A stretch of 64,000 bases of DNA from NCBI GenBank assembly GCA_963817015.1, contig CAWFMV010000014.1, positions 204,853 through 268,852 of the forward strand. The letters run 5' to 3'. The notes under the pieces are model-generated. The model did not search any database, was not told the origin of the DNA, and was given only the letters and a program-made list of their open reading frames with translations. Origin of the DNA: VAZQ01 sp963817015. Lineage in GTDB: Bacteria > Pseudomonadota > Alphaproteobacteria > Rhizobiales > Xanthobacteraceae. The position numbers and the translations under genes were made by a program. Positions 1-8,487 of the stretch are shown piece by piece. Numbering within the stretch: position 1 is the first letter of the stretch; each line of letters opens with the position of its first letter.

Positions 1-1456
1 CGAGCAGCAGCGCGCAGAGCGCCAGCAGCGCAGCCGCGATCGGCCGCTCGTTGACGTTGAAGAAGATCGACCAGTTGCCGTTCGACATGATGAGCGATTG
101 GCGCAGACTCATCTCGAAGATCGGCGCGATCACCAGCCCGAGCACCAGCGGCGCGGGATCGAAGCCGAACTTGCGCAATCCATAGCCCACCACGCCCATG
201 ATCAGCATGATCCAGACGTCGACCACGGAATGGTTCACCTCGTAGACGCCAAGAATGCAGAACATGATGATCAGCGGATAGAGATAGGCGTAGGGAATCC
301 GCAACACGCTCACGAACAGCCCGACCAGCGGCAGGTTGAGCGCGAGCAGCATCAGGTTTCCGACATACATCGATGCGATGAAGCCCCAGAACACATCCGG
401 ATGATCGCTCACCAACGAGGGGCCGGGCGGCACGCCGTGAATGAGCAGCGCCGCCATCAGCACGGCGGTAACCGGGCCGGTCGGCAGGCCAAGAGCAAGC
501 ATCGGCACAAAGGCCCCGGTCGAGGCTGCGTTGTTGGCCGATTCCGGGCCGGCGACGCCGGCGACCGCGCCATTGCCGAATTCCTCCGGCGTCTTCGACA
601 GCCGCTTCTCCAGCGCATAGGAGAGAAAGCTCGAGATGATGTGCGCGGAGCCGGGCACGATGCCGATCAGAAAGCCGAGCAGGCTGCCGCGCGCGATCGG
701 CATCGCCGACTCGCGCCATTCCGTGCGGTTGGGAAGCAGCTCCCTGAGGCGTGGCGAGACCACCTTGTCGACGACGGTGTTGCTCGGCGTCGAGAGAATC
801 TCGCCCAGCCCGAACAGGCCGACCGCGACCGGCACGATGCCGATGCCGTCGCCGAGCTCAGGGATGTCGAAGGAGTAGCGGAAATGCCCGGTCAGCACGT
901 CGATGCCGATCATGCCGAGAAGGAGGCCGAAGCTCGCCATCAGCAAGGTGCGCACGAGTGACGTCGACGACATGTAGGCGAGAAAGATCAGGCCGAGCAC
1001 CAAAAGCGCAGTGTATTCGGGCGGTCCGAAGCGGAGCGCGAAGCTCGCGAGCGGCGGGGCGACGACAGTCAGCAGAACTACGCCGAGCGTGCCGGCGATG
1101 AACGAGCCGACCGCCGCGATGCAGAGCGCCGCTCCGGCGCGGCCCTTCTGCGCCATGGCGTAGCCGTCGATGCAGGTCATCACCGAGGAGGCTTCGCCCG
1201 GGATGCGCATCAGGATCGAGGTGGTCGAGCCGCCATATTGCGAGCCGTAGTAGATGCCGGCGAGCATCACGATCGCCTTGGTGGCGTCGAGGCCATAGGT
1301 GACCGGCAAGAGAATGCTGATGCCGGCGAGCGGGCCGATGCCGGGCAGCATGCCGACCAGCGTGCCGACGAGACAGCCCAGGAAGGCGTAGAGCAGCACA
1401 TCCGGCCGGAACGCGACCGAGAAGCCGAGCAGCAGGCTGTCGAGGGTTGCTTCCAC
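1..1456 (-). CDS. tctA: Tripartite tricarboxylate transporter permease TctA (C-terminus off the left edge)
   Basis: Large inner-membrane subunit of a TTT-family secondary transporter, which moves carboxylates using a periplasmic TctC receptor. The minus strand reads openly for about 485 residues from a GTG at 1456 to the window edge. TctA proteins are usually about 500 residues, so only a short tail is missing. Family signatures are visible: LPGIGPLAGI near residue 40, SVMTCIDGYAMAQKGR near 89-106 and GLPTGPVTA near 322, within long hydrophobic stretches. The GTG start lies one base beyond the tctB stop codon, so translation is probably coupled. No frameshift seen. The substrate cannot be read from the sequence. 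Confidence 0.93.
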   Translation of the reverse strand, partial: MEATLDSLLLGFSVAFRPDVLLYAFLGCLVGTLVGMLPGIGPLAGISILLPVTYGLDATKAIVMLAGIYYGSQYGGSTTSILMRIPGEASSVMTCIDGYAMAQKGRAGAALCIAAVGSFIAGTLGVVLLTVVAPPLASFALRFGPPEYTALLVLGLIFLAYMSSTSLVRTLLMASFGLLLGMIGIDVLTGHFRYSFDIPELGDGIGIVPVAVGLFGLGEILSTPSNTVVDKVVSPRLRELLPNRTEWRESAMPIARGSLLGFLIGIVPGSAHIISSFLSYALEKRLSKTPEEFGNGAVAGVAGPESANNAASTGAFVPMLALGLPTGPVTAVLMAALLIHGVPPGPSLVSDHPDVFWGFIASMYVGNLMLLALNLPLVGLFVSVLRIPYAYLYPLIIMFCILGVYEVNHSVVDVWIMLIMGVVGYGLRKFGFDPAPLVLGLVIAPIFEMSLRQSLIMSNGNWSIFFNVNERPIAAALLALCALLL

Positions 1457-1457
1457 G

Positions 1458-1907
1458 TTAAAAGAACCCAAAGGGGCCGCGCGGCAGCGGCGATTTGAGC
1501 AACGAGCTGAACAGGAAAAACGCGACCAGCGCAGTGCCGACGCTGAACACGAGTGCGGGGATGAGCGGCCTGCGCTCGACCGCGGCGGTGAGTCCGAACA
1601 GCAACAGCGACATGGTGAGCACGAACCCGAGTGTAGTGTAGAGCGCGGTCGCGAGCGCCGCCGCGACGATCAAACAGAGCGCGTGGCCGCGGTCGCTCCA
1701 GTCGATCTCCGATAGGGGCGGGCTTGCATTCCCGCGTGCCAACAGCACCAGCCCGAAGATGATCATCAGGCCGAGCACGAGCTTCGGCATCATGCCGGCA
1801 CCCGGCATCGCCAGCGATCCCCAGGGCAGATCACCGGAGAACACATAGACAAGCACGCCCGCCGCCACGAATGCAAAGCCCGCAATGTGGTCTCGTCGCA
1901 GGATCAT
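1458..1907 (-). CDS. tctB: Tripartite tricarboxylate transporter small subunit TctB
   Basis: Small membrane subunit of the TTT transporter, 149 residues with four hydrophobic segments, as usual for TctB (residues about 9-25, 33-52, 80-105 and 115-138). It lies directly upstream of tctA. The ATG at 1905-1907 overlaps the stop of the preceding DUF559 frame as ATGA. No good Shine-Dalgarno precedes it, so it may now depend on translation running through from the inserted upstream frame. Confidence 0.88.
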   Translation of the reverse strand: MILRRDHIAGFAFVAAGVLVYVFSGDLPWGSLAMPGAGMMPKLVLGLMIIFGLVLLARGNASPPLSEIDWSDRGHALCLIVAAALATALYTTLGFVLTMSLLLFGLTAAVERRPLIPALVFSVGTALVAFFLFSSLLKSPLPRGPFGFF

Positions 1908-2416
1908 GAGCGGGACTTTCTAGGGTGGCCGTTGGCTGAAGCAGATATTGCCTCAGTGTTCTTTGATGCACGTGAGGGCCTCTCCGTTCCCCTCCCTCCG
2001 CGCCTCTTCGCGCGGTGGGGAGGGGGAAGGGGTGGGGGGCTCGCTTCGTTTTGATGCATTGCCGCCGGGATCGCTTCCATGACGCCGTCGATGTTGTTCA
2101 GCACATCATTGTTCCAGAAACGTAGAATGCGATAGCCCTGCGATCGAAGATATGCGGATCGATCTGCATCTCTAGCGGCGTTAACAGGCTGATTGTGTTG
2201 CGCTCCATCGACTTCGATGACGAGTTGCCGTTCGTGGCAGGCGAAGTCAGCGAAGAAGGGACCGATCGTCGCTTGCCGCCGGAAGTGCGAGCGCTCGATC
2301 GGCAGGCGTCGCAGATACCACCAGAGTTTTCGTTCGGCGTCGGTCATGTCGCGACGCAGTCTGCGAGCGCGGGGAACGCGCGGGTCGAGGTCTTCGGGTC
2401 CTGGACTTCCAGCCAC
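1904..2416 (-). CDS. DUF559 (Vsr-like endonuclease fold) protein inside a tctC-tctB operon
   Basis: 170 residues from a GTG start. Residues about 24-125 match the DUF559 family, which belongs to the Vsr/PD-(D/E)XK nuclease-like fold: TDAERKLWWYLR, FRRQATIGPFFADFAC, LVIEVDGAQH and YRILRFWNNDVL are visible. The putative catalytic core is the E-x-D of VIEVDG. No nuclease activity has been assigned here. The start lies 4 nt inside an inverted repeat (2421-2474) that supplies an AGGGGG Shine-Dalgarno. The reading frame continues through the opposite repeat (1989-2040), giving a Pro/Arg-rich tail (SPPPLPPPHRAKRRGGRG), and ends on the tctB start. The tail is probably accidental. Gene order tctC-DUF559-tctB is abnormal for TTT operons and points to insertion. 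Confidence 0.8.
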   Translation of the reverse strand: MAGSPGPEDLDPRVPRARRLRRDMTDAERKLWWYLRRLPIERSHFRRQATIGPFFADFACHERQLVIEVDGAQHNQPVNAARDADRSAYLRSQGYRILRFWNNDVLNNIDGVMEAIPAAMHQNEASPPPLPPPHRAKRRGGRGTERPSRASKNTEAISASANGHPRKSRS

Positions 2417-2474
2417 GCTCGCCCCCTACCCCTTCCCCCTCCCCACCACTCGCAAGAGCTCGCGGGGGGAGGGG
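1989..2474 (-). mobile_element. Inverted-repeat-bounded DUF559 unit 1
   Basis: The 52-bp arm at 1989-2040 is a near-perfect reverse complement of the arm at 2421-2474. Shared core, read on the minus strand of the left arm and the plus strand of the right: CCCCTTCCCCCTCCCCACC, followed by a GCAAGAG/GCGAAGAG loop and GGAGGG. Each arm can itself fold as a hairpin. The arms enclose exactly one DUF559 gene; total length is 486 bp, against 493 bp for the second unit at 52741-53233. I see no clear target-site duplication. The unit sits between tctC and tctB. Whether it moves is inference. Confidence 0.55.
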
Positions 2475-2532
2475 AGCGGCACCGCCGTGCGCTCCTTACA
2501 TCGAGAAGAAAATTGCAGTCTCGCTCAAGAAC

Positions 2533-3507
2533 TCACCCGTCCACCTTGCCGATCTGGCGCACCGCTTCCTCGATCCGTTTGGTGTCGGCGTCCCAGAACG
2601 CCTTGAACTCCGGCTGGTCGAGATAGGCGAGGTCCTGCCCGAGATTCGTCAGCGCGGTCGCGAACTGAGGGCTGTGCGCGGCCTTTTTGATGTTGTCGCG
2701 CAGATACGTGATGATGCTGTCGGAGGTTCCTTTGGGGGCGAACAGCCCGACCCAGAGATAATATTCGACGTTGTAGCCGAGCTCCTTCATGGTCGGTACG
2801 TCAGGCAGCGACTTGGCGCGCTCGGCGCCGAACATTGCCAGCGGCCGCGCCTTGCCGGCCTTGATCTGCGCCATCGCGGCCGAGATTGACGACGCCAGGA
2901 CCTGCGAGTTGTTGCCAAGGAGCGCGGTCAGCGCGGGCCCGCCGCCGGCGGTGGGCAGATGCCTCATCTTGAGGCCGCCGGCCGCCATGGCGAACAGCGC
3001 AAGCGGGATGTGCAGCGCGCCATAGAGACCCGACGAGCTGAAGATGATCTGGTTCGGACGCTTTTGAACGTCGTCGACGAGCTCTTTCAGTGTCTTGTGG
3101 GGCTGCTTGTCATTGACGACCAGCACGCACGGGTCGGCGACGACGCGTGCGATCGGGATGAAATCCGCGTTGGTAAATTTGACCGGTCGTCCAAACAGAC
3201 GATCGACCTCGGCGAAGCCCGAGATCGAAGTGATGTGAGAGAGCAGCGTGTAGCCGTCAGGCTTCGCGGCGGCCGCGACCTGCGCGCCGACCTGGCCGGC
3301 AGCGCCCGCCTTGGTCTCGATTACCAGCGGCTGCTTGATCAGGGGCTCCATCGCGGCGGCGAGTGGGCGGGTGACCACCTCGCTCGCGCCACCCGGTGGG
3401 AACGGGCTGATGATCGTGATCGCGCGGCTTGGATAGGCTTCCTGGGCGAGAGCCGGGTGGGTTGCGAGCGCGGCAGCCGCGCCGGCAACAAAGCTGCGTC
3501 TGTCCAT
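2533..3507 (-). CDS. tctC: Tripartite tricarboxylate transporter receptor TctC (Bug family)
   Basis: Periplasmic substrate-binding protein of the TTT system. The second ATG of an ATG-ATG pair (3510/3507) is preferred: GGGAG lies 7 nt upstream. N-terminus MDRRSFVAGAAAALATHPALAQ is a Tat-like or Sec signal peptide cleaved after ALAQ. Bug features: YPSRAITIISPFPPGGASE at the mature N-terminus, KPDGYTLL, VPTMKELGY and GLFAPKGT. About 324 residues, normal for the family. It is first in the operon with tctB and tctA and diverges from the DUF1330 gene, so the 3508-3593 spacer should hold both promoters. Confidence 0.93.
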   Translation of the reverse strand: MDRRSFVAGAAAALATHPALAQEAYPSRAITIISPFPPGGASEVVTRPLAAAMEPLIKQPLVIETKAGAAGQVGAQVAAAAKPDGYTLLSHITSISGFAEVDRLFGRPVKFTNADFIPIARVVADPCVLVVNDKQPHKTLKELVDDVQKRPNQIIFSSSGLYGALHIPLALFAMAAGGLKMRHLPTAGGGPALTALLGNNSQVLASSISAAMAQIKAGKARPLAMFGAERAKSLPDVPTMKELGYNVEYYLWVGLFAPKGTSDSIITYLRDNIKKAAHSPQFATALTNLGQDLAYLDQPEFKAFWDADTKRIEEAVRQIGKVDG

Positions 3508-3593
3508 CATCGTTCTCCCTGGACTTTGGTCGCGTATTGCGTGGATGCTCGGGATGCTAGTGCATTTCCGAGCCAAGTGGGAGGGATACGACC

Positions 3594-3897
3594 ATGCCGG
3601 CCTATTGGGTGGCGCGCTCGAAGATCAACGATCCGGTCGAGTACAAGAAATACACGGATCTGGTTCCGGCCATTCTGGCCAAGTATGGCGGCAAGGTTCT
3701 GGCGCGCGGTGGGCGCTATCAGATCATGGAAGGGCCGCAGAAATTTCAACGCTTCGTGGTGGTGGAATTTCCCGACCTTCGAGCAGGCGGTGGCCTGCTT
3801 TACCTCGGAGGAATATGACGAAGCCGCGGCCTTCCGCCGCAGCGGCGCCGGCGAAGTGGAGACCATCATCGTGGATGGCGGCGACCCCACGCGATGA
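3594..3897 (+). CDS. DUF1330 family protein, one frameshift as sequenced
   Basis: Small dimeric alpha/beta-barrel family protein of unknown reaction, about 100 residues. The frame from ATG 3594 gives MPAYWVARSKINDP, YKKYTDLVPAILAKYGG and RGGRYQIMEGP. The tail (TFEQAVACFTSEEYDEAAAFRR, VETIIVDG) continues in another frame. Removing one G near 3766 (cccgacc to cccacc) joins them into a complete DUF1330 protein ending at the TGA at 3895-3897. It diverges from tctC. Confidence 0.82.
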
Positions 3898-3998
3898 TAG
3901 ACTTGCGTCACGGTCACGCGCGGCGGACGGGCGGCTAGAACCCCTAGTCGGTGACCGGCGAAACTGCCTAAAATTCCCCAAAATACCAACCGGAGGAC

Positions 3999-5270
3999 AT
4001 GACCATGGTGAATCAACTGAGCCGCAGGTCGGCCCTGCTTCTGGGCGGAGCTGCGGCGGCGACGGCTGTGACTGGACCTGCTGCGGCGCAAACCGGCCAG
4101 CCGATCCGGATCGGCTTCAGCATGGCGCTGACCGGCGGCCTTGCGCCCAACGGCAAGTCGGCGTTGCTCGCGCAGAAGATCTGGGAGGAGGACGTCAATG
4201 CCAAGGGCGGCATGCTCGGGCGTCCGGTCAAGCTCGTCTATTACGACGATCAGACCAATCCGGCGACTGTGCCCGGCATCTACACCAAGCTGCTCGACGT
4301 CGACAAAGTCGAGCTGATCGTCGGCGGCTATGCCACCAACATGCTGGCGCCCGCGATGCCGGTGATCATGCAGAAGAACAAGGTGTTCATTGGGCTCCTT
4401 GGACTTGGGGTGAACAGCGAGTTCAACTATCCGCGCTACTTCGTGATGATCCCGTCCGGTCCCGATCCGAAGCCGTCGTTCACCAAGGGCTTCTTCGAGC
4501 TGGCGATGAAGCAGGATCCGCGCCCGCGCACGGTCGCGATCGTGGCTGCGGACGCAGAGTTCTCGGTCAACGCATCTGATGGCGCGCTCGAGAACGCCAA
4601 GAAGCTCAATCTCAATGTCGTGTACAACCGGCGCTACCCGCCCAACACCACCGACTTCACCCCGATCGTGCGCGCGATCGCGGCGACCAATCCGGATGTC
4701 GTGGTGGTGTGCTCCTATCCGCCCGACTCGGTCGGCATCGTGCGGGCGGTCAACGAGCTGAACTTCAAGCCGAAGATGATCGGCGGCGCCATGGTCGGTC
4801 TGCAGAACACCTCGATCAAGGCGCAGTTGGGCCCGCTGCTCAATGGCTGGACCAACTATGACTTCTGGCTGCCGGTGCCGAAGATGAACTTCCCGGGCTC
4901 GGCCGATCTCATGACCAAGTACCAGGCGCGCGCCGCGGCCGAAGGCGTCGATGCGTACGGCTACTACATGGCGCCGGAAGCCTACGCGCAGATGCAGGTG
5001 CTGCAGCAGGCGGTCGAGGCCACCAAGGGCTTCGACGACGGCAAGCTCGCCGACTACATTCGCGCCAGCACGTTCAAGACCGTGATGGGCGACGTGAAGT
5101 TCGGTGCCAAGGGCGAATGGGCGGAGTCGCGGGTGCTGCAGGTCCAGTTCCGCAACGTCAAGGGCAACGACCCGACGCAGTTCAAGGGCATCGATACCCA
5201 GGTGGTGGTCGATCCGCCGGCGTATGAGTCCGGCAAGCTGGTCTATCCGTACGAGAAGGCGAAGTCGTAG
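3999..5270 (+). CDS. Branched-chain amino acid-type ABC transporter substrate-binding protein (LivK-like)
   Basis: 423 residues, intact. Start chosen at the ATG with GGAGG 6 nt upstream. N-terminus carries a Tat motif, SRRSALLLGG, and a cleavage site near GPAAAQ. Mature part begins PIRIGFSMALTGGLAPNGK and continues with YYDDQTNPATVPGIY and VDKVELIVGGYATNM, the usual periplasmic binding protein type 1 pattern of family 5 receptors, which in rhizobia bind amino acids, amides, urea or aromatic acids. No permease or ATPase genes adjoin it, so it is an orphan receptor here. Confidence 0.92.
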   Translation: MTMVNQLSRRSALLLGGAAAATAVTGPAAAQTGQPIRIGFSMALTGGLAPNGKSALLAQKIWEEDVNAKGGMLGRPVKLVYYDDQTNPATVPGIYTKLLDVDKVELIVGGYATNMLAPAMPVIMQKNKVFIGLLGLGVNSEFNYPRYFVMIPSGPDPKPSFTKGFFELAMKQDPRPRTVAIVAADAEFSVNASDGALENAKKLNLNVVYNRRYPPNTTDFTPIVRAIAATNPDVVVVCSYPPDSVGIVRAVNELNFKPKMIGGAMVGLQNTSIKAQLGPLLNGWTNYDFWLPVPKMNFPGSADLMTKYQARAAAEGVDAYGYYMAPEAYAQMQVLQQAVEATKGFDDGKLADYIRASTFKTVMGDVKFGAKGEWAESRVLQVQFRNVKGNDPTQFKGIDTQVVVDPPAYESGKLVYPYEKAKS

Positions 5271-5316
5271 CAAGCGACGGCGTCGCCCGGCCTTTAGGTG
5301 GCACGGCCCTGCTCGG

Positions 5317-5452
5317 CCTCATGGTGAGGAGCGGCGCGCAAGCGCCGCGTCTCGAACCAGGGGCCGCCCGCCTTCGCTGAACTCTGAACGTCGGGCCGCC
5401 ACATCCTTCGAGACGGGTGCACGCGAGCGCGTGCACCCTCCTCAGGATGAGG
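5317..5452. repeat. Family A palindrome pair (CCTCATGGTGAGGAG type)
   Basis: Two hairpin arms in inverted orientation between convergent genes. Left arm: CCTCATGGTGAGGAG, internal GCGGCGCGCAAGCGCCGC hairpin, GTCTCGAACCA. Right arm, on the other strand: CCTCATCCTGAGGAG, internal hairpin, GTCTCGAAGGATG. The GG/CC pair of one arm is swapped to CC/GG in the other, so pairing is kept. The same element occurs at 11901-11995 and 60229-60384. It may act as a transcription terminator. Confidence 0.8.
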
Positions 5453-5533
5453 ACGGGGCGAGGCTGTTGTTGAGGCGTGCTCGTTGTGCCCACACAGGCG
5501 TATGCTTGCGAAGTGCATATGGGCCGCCCCGCA

Positions 5534-6643
5534 TCACATCACCAATGTCAGCCGCTTCGCCGCACGCGTAACGCCTGTGTAAAGCCAGCGCTCGCGGCTG
5601 TCCTGAAAGGCGAAGGACTCGTCGAACAGCACGACGTCGTCCCATTGCGAGCCCTGCGCCTTGTGGACCGTGAGCACATAGCCGAAGTCGAACTCGTCGT
5701 ACTTCTTGCGCTGCGGCCATTCGAGCGTTTCGACCGTGCCGTTGAAGCACTCCGGCCGCACCGAGACCTTGACGATGCGGTCGCTGATGCTCTCGTCCGA
5801 CGTCAGGTGCATGCGCAGGATCTGCCGGCGCGGCCGCGGACGCTCCTTGATCAGCCAGAGCGAACCGTTGAGCAGGCCCTTGCGCCGATTGTTGCGCAGG
5901 CACACCAGCTTGTCGCCGGCGAGCGGGAGCGGATCGTCGAAGCCGCGGCGCTCGCGCAACCGCGCATTGTAGGCGCGCCGCGTGGCGTTGCGGCCGACCA
6001 GCACCTGGTCGGCGTCGAGCACGCGCTGCGGATCGAGCGCGCTGCGCGCCACCACTTGCGTCTCGCCATAGGTGCCAGGCGCGAGGCGGCGGCCTTCGCG
6101 AATTTCCATCGACAGCCGCACGATCGGATTGTCTGTGCCTGACGGTGCACCTCGGTCAGCATCGCGTCGGGGGCCGCGTCGGTGAAGATAGCCGCCGCCC
6201 TGGATCGGCGGCAATTGCGCGGGATCGCCCAACACCAGGAGCGGCACCGCGAAGGACTTGAGGTCGCGCCCAAGCTCGTCGTCGACCATCGAGCATTCGT
6301 CGATCACGATCAGCTTGGCCTTCGAGGCCGGCGCCTCGTCCCACAATTGGAAGCTCGGCTGCTCGGTGGCGGTGTCGGGCGGCTTGTAGATCAGGCTGTG
6401 AATGGTCGAGGCGCCCTGGCAGCCTTTGTTGCGCATCACCTGCGCGGCCTTGCCGGTGAAGGCCGCGAACAGCACCTTGCCGTCGACATCGGCGGCGAAG
6501 TGCCTCGCCAGCGTGGTCTTGCCAGTGCCCGCGTAGCCAAACAGTCGGAAGATGGGCGGCGTGTTGCCACGACCGGGCTTGGCCTTGAGCCATTCGGCGA
6601 CCGCCTTGAGCGCTGCGTCCTGTTCGGGAGAAAAGTCGGGCAT
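5534..6643 (-). CDS. RecD-like AAA ATPase / DNA helicase (UvrD_C_2 type)
   Basis: SF1-type helicase of about 370 residues. Walker A GYAGTGKTTLA near residue 35-45, Walker B LIVIDECSMVDD near 110, motif III LVLGDPAQLPPI near 135-146, and C-terminal VLTVHKAQGSQWDDVV plus YTGVTRAAKRL, typical of the UvrD_C_2 domain. The frame is open throughout, but a stretch of about 45 bp (6140-6185) is read out of phase (LHRRGPRRDADRGAPSGT). The neighbouring frame there encodes the expected FTDAAPDAMLTEVHRQAQ, so two opposite indels cancel. Stand-alone on the minus strand. Confidence 0.88.
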   Translation of the reverse strand: MPDFSPEQDAALKAVAEWLKAKPGRGNTPPIFRLFGYAGTGKTTLARHFAADVDGKVLFAAFTGKAAQVMRNKGCQGASTIHSLIYKPPDTATEQPSFQLWDEAPASKAKLIVIDECSMVDDELGRDLKSFAVPLLVLGDPAQLPPIQGGGYLHRRGPRRDADRGAPSGTDNPIVRLSMEIREGRRLAPGTYGETQVVARSALDPQRVLDADQVLVGRNATRRAYNARLRERRGFDDPLPLAGDKLVCLRNNRRKGLLNGSLWLIKERPRPRRQILRMHLTSDESISDRIVKVSVRPECFNGTVETLEWPQRKKYDEFDFGYVLTVHKAQGSQWDDVVLFDESFAFQDSRERWLYTGVTRAAKRLTLVM

Positions 6644-6729
6644 GGTGTTTCGCTCGCGGGGCCAAGTTATCTGGAACGAAACAAGAACAATTGAACGGTG
6701 TCAACGGCGATTGCGCGGGTCACATGCGC

Positions 6730-7629
6730 TCACGCCATCACGCCGCCTTGGCTTGCGCCTCGACCGGCGAAATACTTGGCGAGCCAGTTCTCGACCACGC
6801 GGTGCACCCGCGTGTTGCCTTCCGCGAACATGAAGTGGTCGGTGTCGGCAAAGAGATGCAGCTCGGTCGGCTGGGCGGCATGGCGGAACAGCTCGATCGA
6901 CTGATCGACCGGCGTGACGTGGTCGTCGGAGCTGTGCAGCAGCAGGAGCGGCCGCGGCGCGATCTTGCCGACCACGTCGTTGGCGCGGAAGTCGAACATG
7001 CTCTGCGCGGTCTCGGACGGGAACATCTGCACCGAGCCCGGCACCACGTGGGTGCGCAGGTGCTCCGGGATCGGCACGATGTCATAGCGCGGCACCATCA
7101 GCGGCTTGCCGGTGCGCGCGCGATAGCCGCGGCCTTCCTCCAGCATGGCGGTGAACTTGGCCCAGGCTGCCTCGCCCGGATGCTGGCCGCGAAACTTGCG
7201 CTCGCCATGGCCCCAGCCTGACGCCGAGAGCACCGCCGCCACGCGCGGGTCGACGCCGCCGCAATAGACCGCGACCGCGGCGCCGAAGCTCGATCCCATC
7301 ACGGCGATGCGCTTGCCGTCGACATTCGGATGCTGCGCCAGCAGCGTGAGCGCATCGCTCGTCGCGGTCACCTGATCGGGGCACAGAAGCAGCCCCTTCT
7401 CGCCTTCGCTCTCGCCGCAGCCCGGCATGTCGAAGCGCATGCAGACATAGCCGAGCTTCTCGAACATGGCGGTCGGCCGCATCACGTTGTCGGCGGTCAT
7501 GCGGCTGCCGAAGCCGTGCAGAATGATGAAGGCGGGGCGCTGCTCACCAGCCTTGAGCCCGTCCGGGATGCGGATGACTCCCGACAGCTTGAGGCCTTTG
7601 GAGGTGAAGCTCACGCTTTGCTCGGACAT
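6730..7629 (-). CDS. Alpha/beta hydrolase (S33/dienelactone-hydrolase-like)
   Basis: 299 residues, cytoplasmic, intact. GSSFGA (near residue 117) is the nucleophile elbow, HGFGSRM the oxyanion region, and LHSSDDHVTP plus DTDHFMF near the C-terminus supply the acid and histidine. It lies 33 bp downstream of the ligB-like gene on the same strand, so it is probably the hydrolase of that ring-cleavage operon, acting on the meta-cleavage or lactone product. That role is inferred from position. Confidence 0.88.
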   Translation of the reverse strand: MSEQSVSFTSKGLKLSGVIRIPDGLKAGEQRPAFIILHGFGSRMTADNVMRPTAMFEKLGYVCMRFDMPGCGESEGEKGLLLCPDQVTATSDALTLLAQHPNVDGKRIAVMGSSFGAAVAVYCGGVDPRVAAVLSASGWGHGERKFRGQHPGEAAWAKFTAMLEEGRGYRARTGKPLMVPRYDIVPIPEHLRTHVVPGSVQMFPSETAQSMFDFRANDVVGKIAPRPLLLLHSSDDHVTPVDQSIELFRHAAQPTELHLFADTDHFMFAEGNTRVHRVVENWLAKYFAGRGASQGGVMA

Positions 7630-7662
7630 CGATGTTTCCCAGATTGTGTTGTGCTTAAGAAC

Positions 7663-8487
7663 TTACGCCGCGAGGCCGTGCGCGAACGTCATCAGTCCGA
7701 CGCCGGTCGCCCATGGCTTCACCGCTTCGTAGGCGATCACCTCGCCCTTGCGGCCGTCGAGCGCGCCCGCGAGCGCGATCCAGCTCAGGAGCTCGAAGGC
7801 GCCGGCACCCGCGGCGGCAAGCTCCGCGCGCTGGTAGGCGCCGAGGGTGGCGCAATTGCCGGCTGCCATCGCGGCCATGAAACGATGGTCGAACTCGCTG
7901 TCGATGACGCCGTGATTGCGCTCGCCCGGATCGTGCGAGAGCCCGCCGGTCGCGATGAGGCCGATGCGCCGCGACGAGCGTCGCGCCACCTCGCCGATGA
8001 TGCGGCCGAGTGCGAGTGCGCGCTGCGCCGACGGCTGCGGCGCCGCCAGCGTGTTGAAGAACACCGGCACGATCGGGCGGTCCATCTTCGGCATCAGGAA
8101 GTGCAGCGGCAGCATGGTGCCGTGGTCGAACTCGAGCTCATGGGCGAAGCTCGGCTCGATGCCGTTGTCGTAGCAGGCCTCGAGCAGCTCGGTCGCGAGC
8201 GCGGGATCGCCCTTGATCTCGGTGCGCTCGATCTTGAGCCACGGCTCGACCGGCCCGGTGTAGCGCTCCGCCCGTCCGATGCAGAACGCGCCGATGTGGT
8301 CGAGGAAGAAGTTCGCCCAGTGCTCGGAGGTGAGCACGATCAGGGTGTCGGTGCCGCTGGCGTCGAGCTCCTGGCGCAGCCGCTCGAAGGCGCCTCGGAT
8401 GCGCTCGCGCTGCGGGGCGGGGGCGGCATCGGCCCACGCGGTGATGCCCGGCGCATGGCTCGCCGCGCAGGCAAAGGTGATCGGCAT
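7663..8487 (-). CDS. Class III extradiol dioxygenase catalytic subunit (LigB-like)
   Basis: 274 residues, the iron-binding beta subunit of protocatechuate 4,5-dioxygenase-type enzymes that open catechol rings between C4 and C5. Expected ligands are visible: His in ASHAPG near residue 11, the SEHW motif near 54, and the LEFDHGTMLPLHFL segment around 120. GGLSHDPGE near 190 carries another conserved His. The gene follows the small ligA-like gene immediately (stop 8488-8490, start 8487), matching the heterodimer. Which ring compound is cleaved cannot be told. Confidence 0.92.
   Translation of the reverse strand: MPITFACAASHAPGITAWADAAPAPQRERIRGAFERLRQELDASGTDTLIVLTSEHWANFFLDHIGAFCIGRAERYTGPVEPWLKIERTEIKGDPALATELLEACYDNGIEPSFAHELEFDHGTMLPLHFLMPKMDRPIVPVFFNTLAAPQPSAQRALALGRIIGEVARRSSRRIGLIATGGLSHDPGERNHGVIDSEFDHRFMAAMAAGNCATLGAYQRAELAAAGAGAFELLSWIALAGALDGRKGEVIAYEAVKPWATGVGLMTFAHGLAA

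Noticed and set aside
3507..5273. 588-codon minus-strand open frame opposite the LivK-like receptor
   Set aside because: It is the antisense shadow of an intact gene with Tat signal and ribosome site; composition is Arg/His/Asp-rich, as expected from GC-rich antisense codons.
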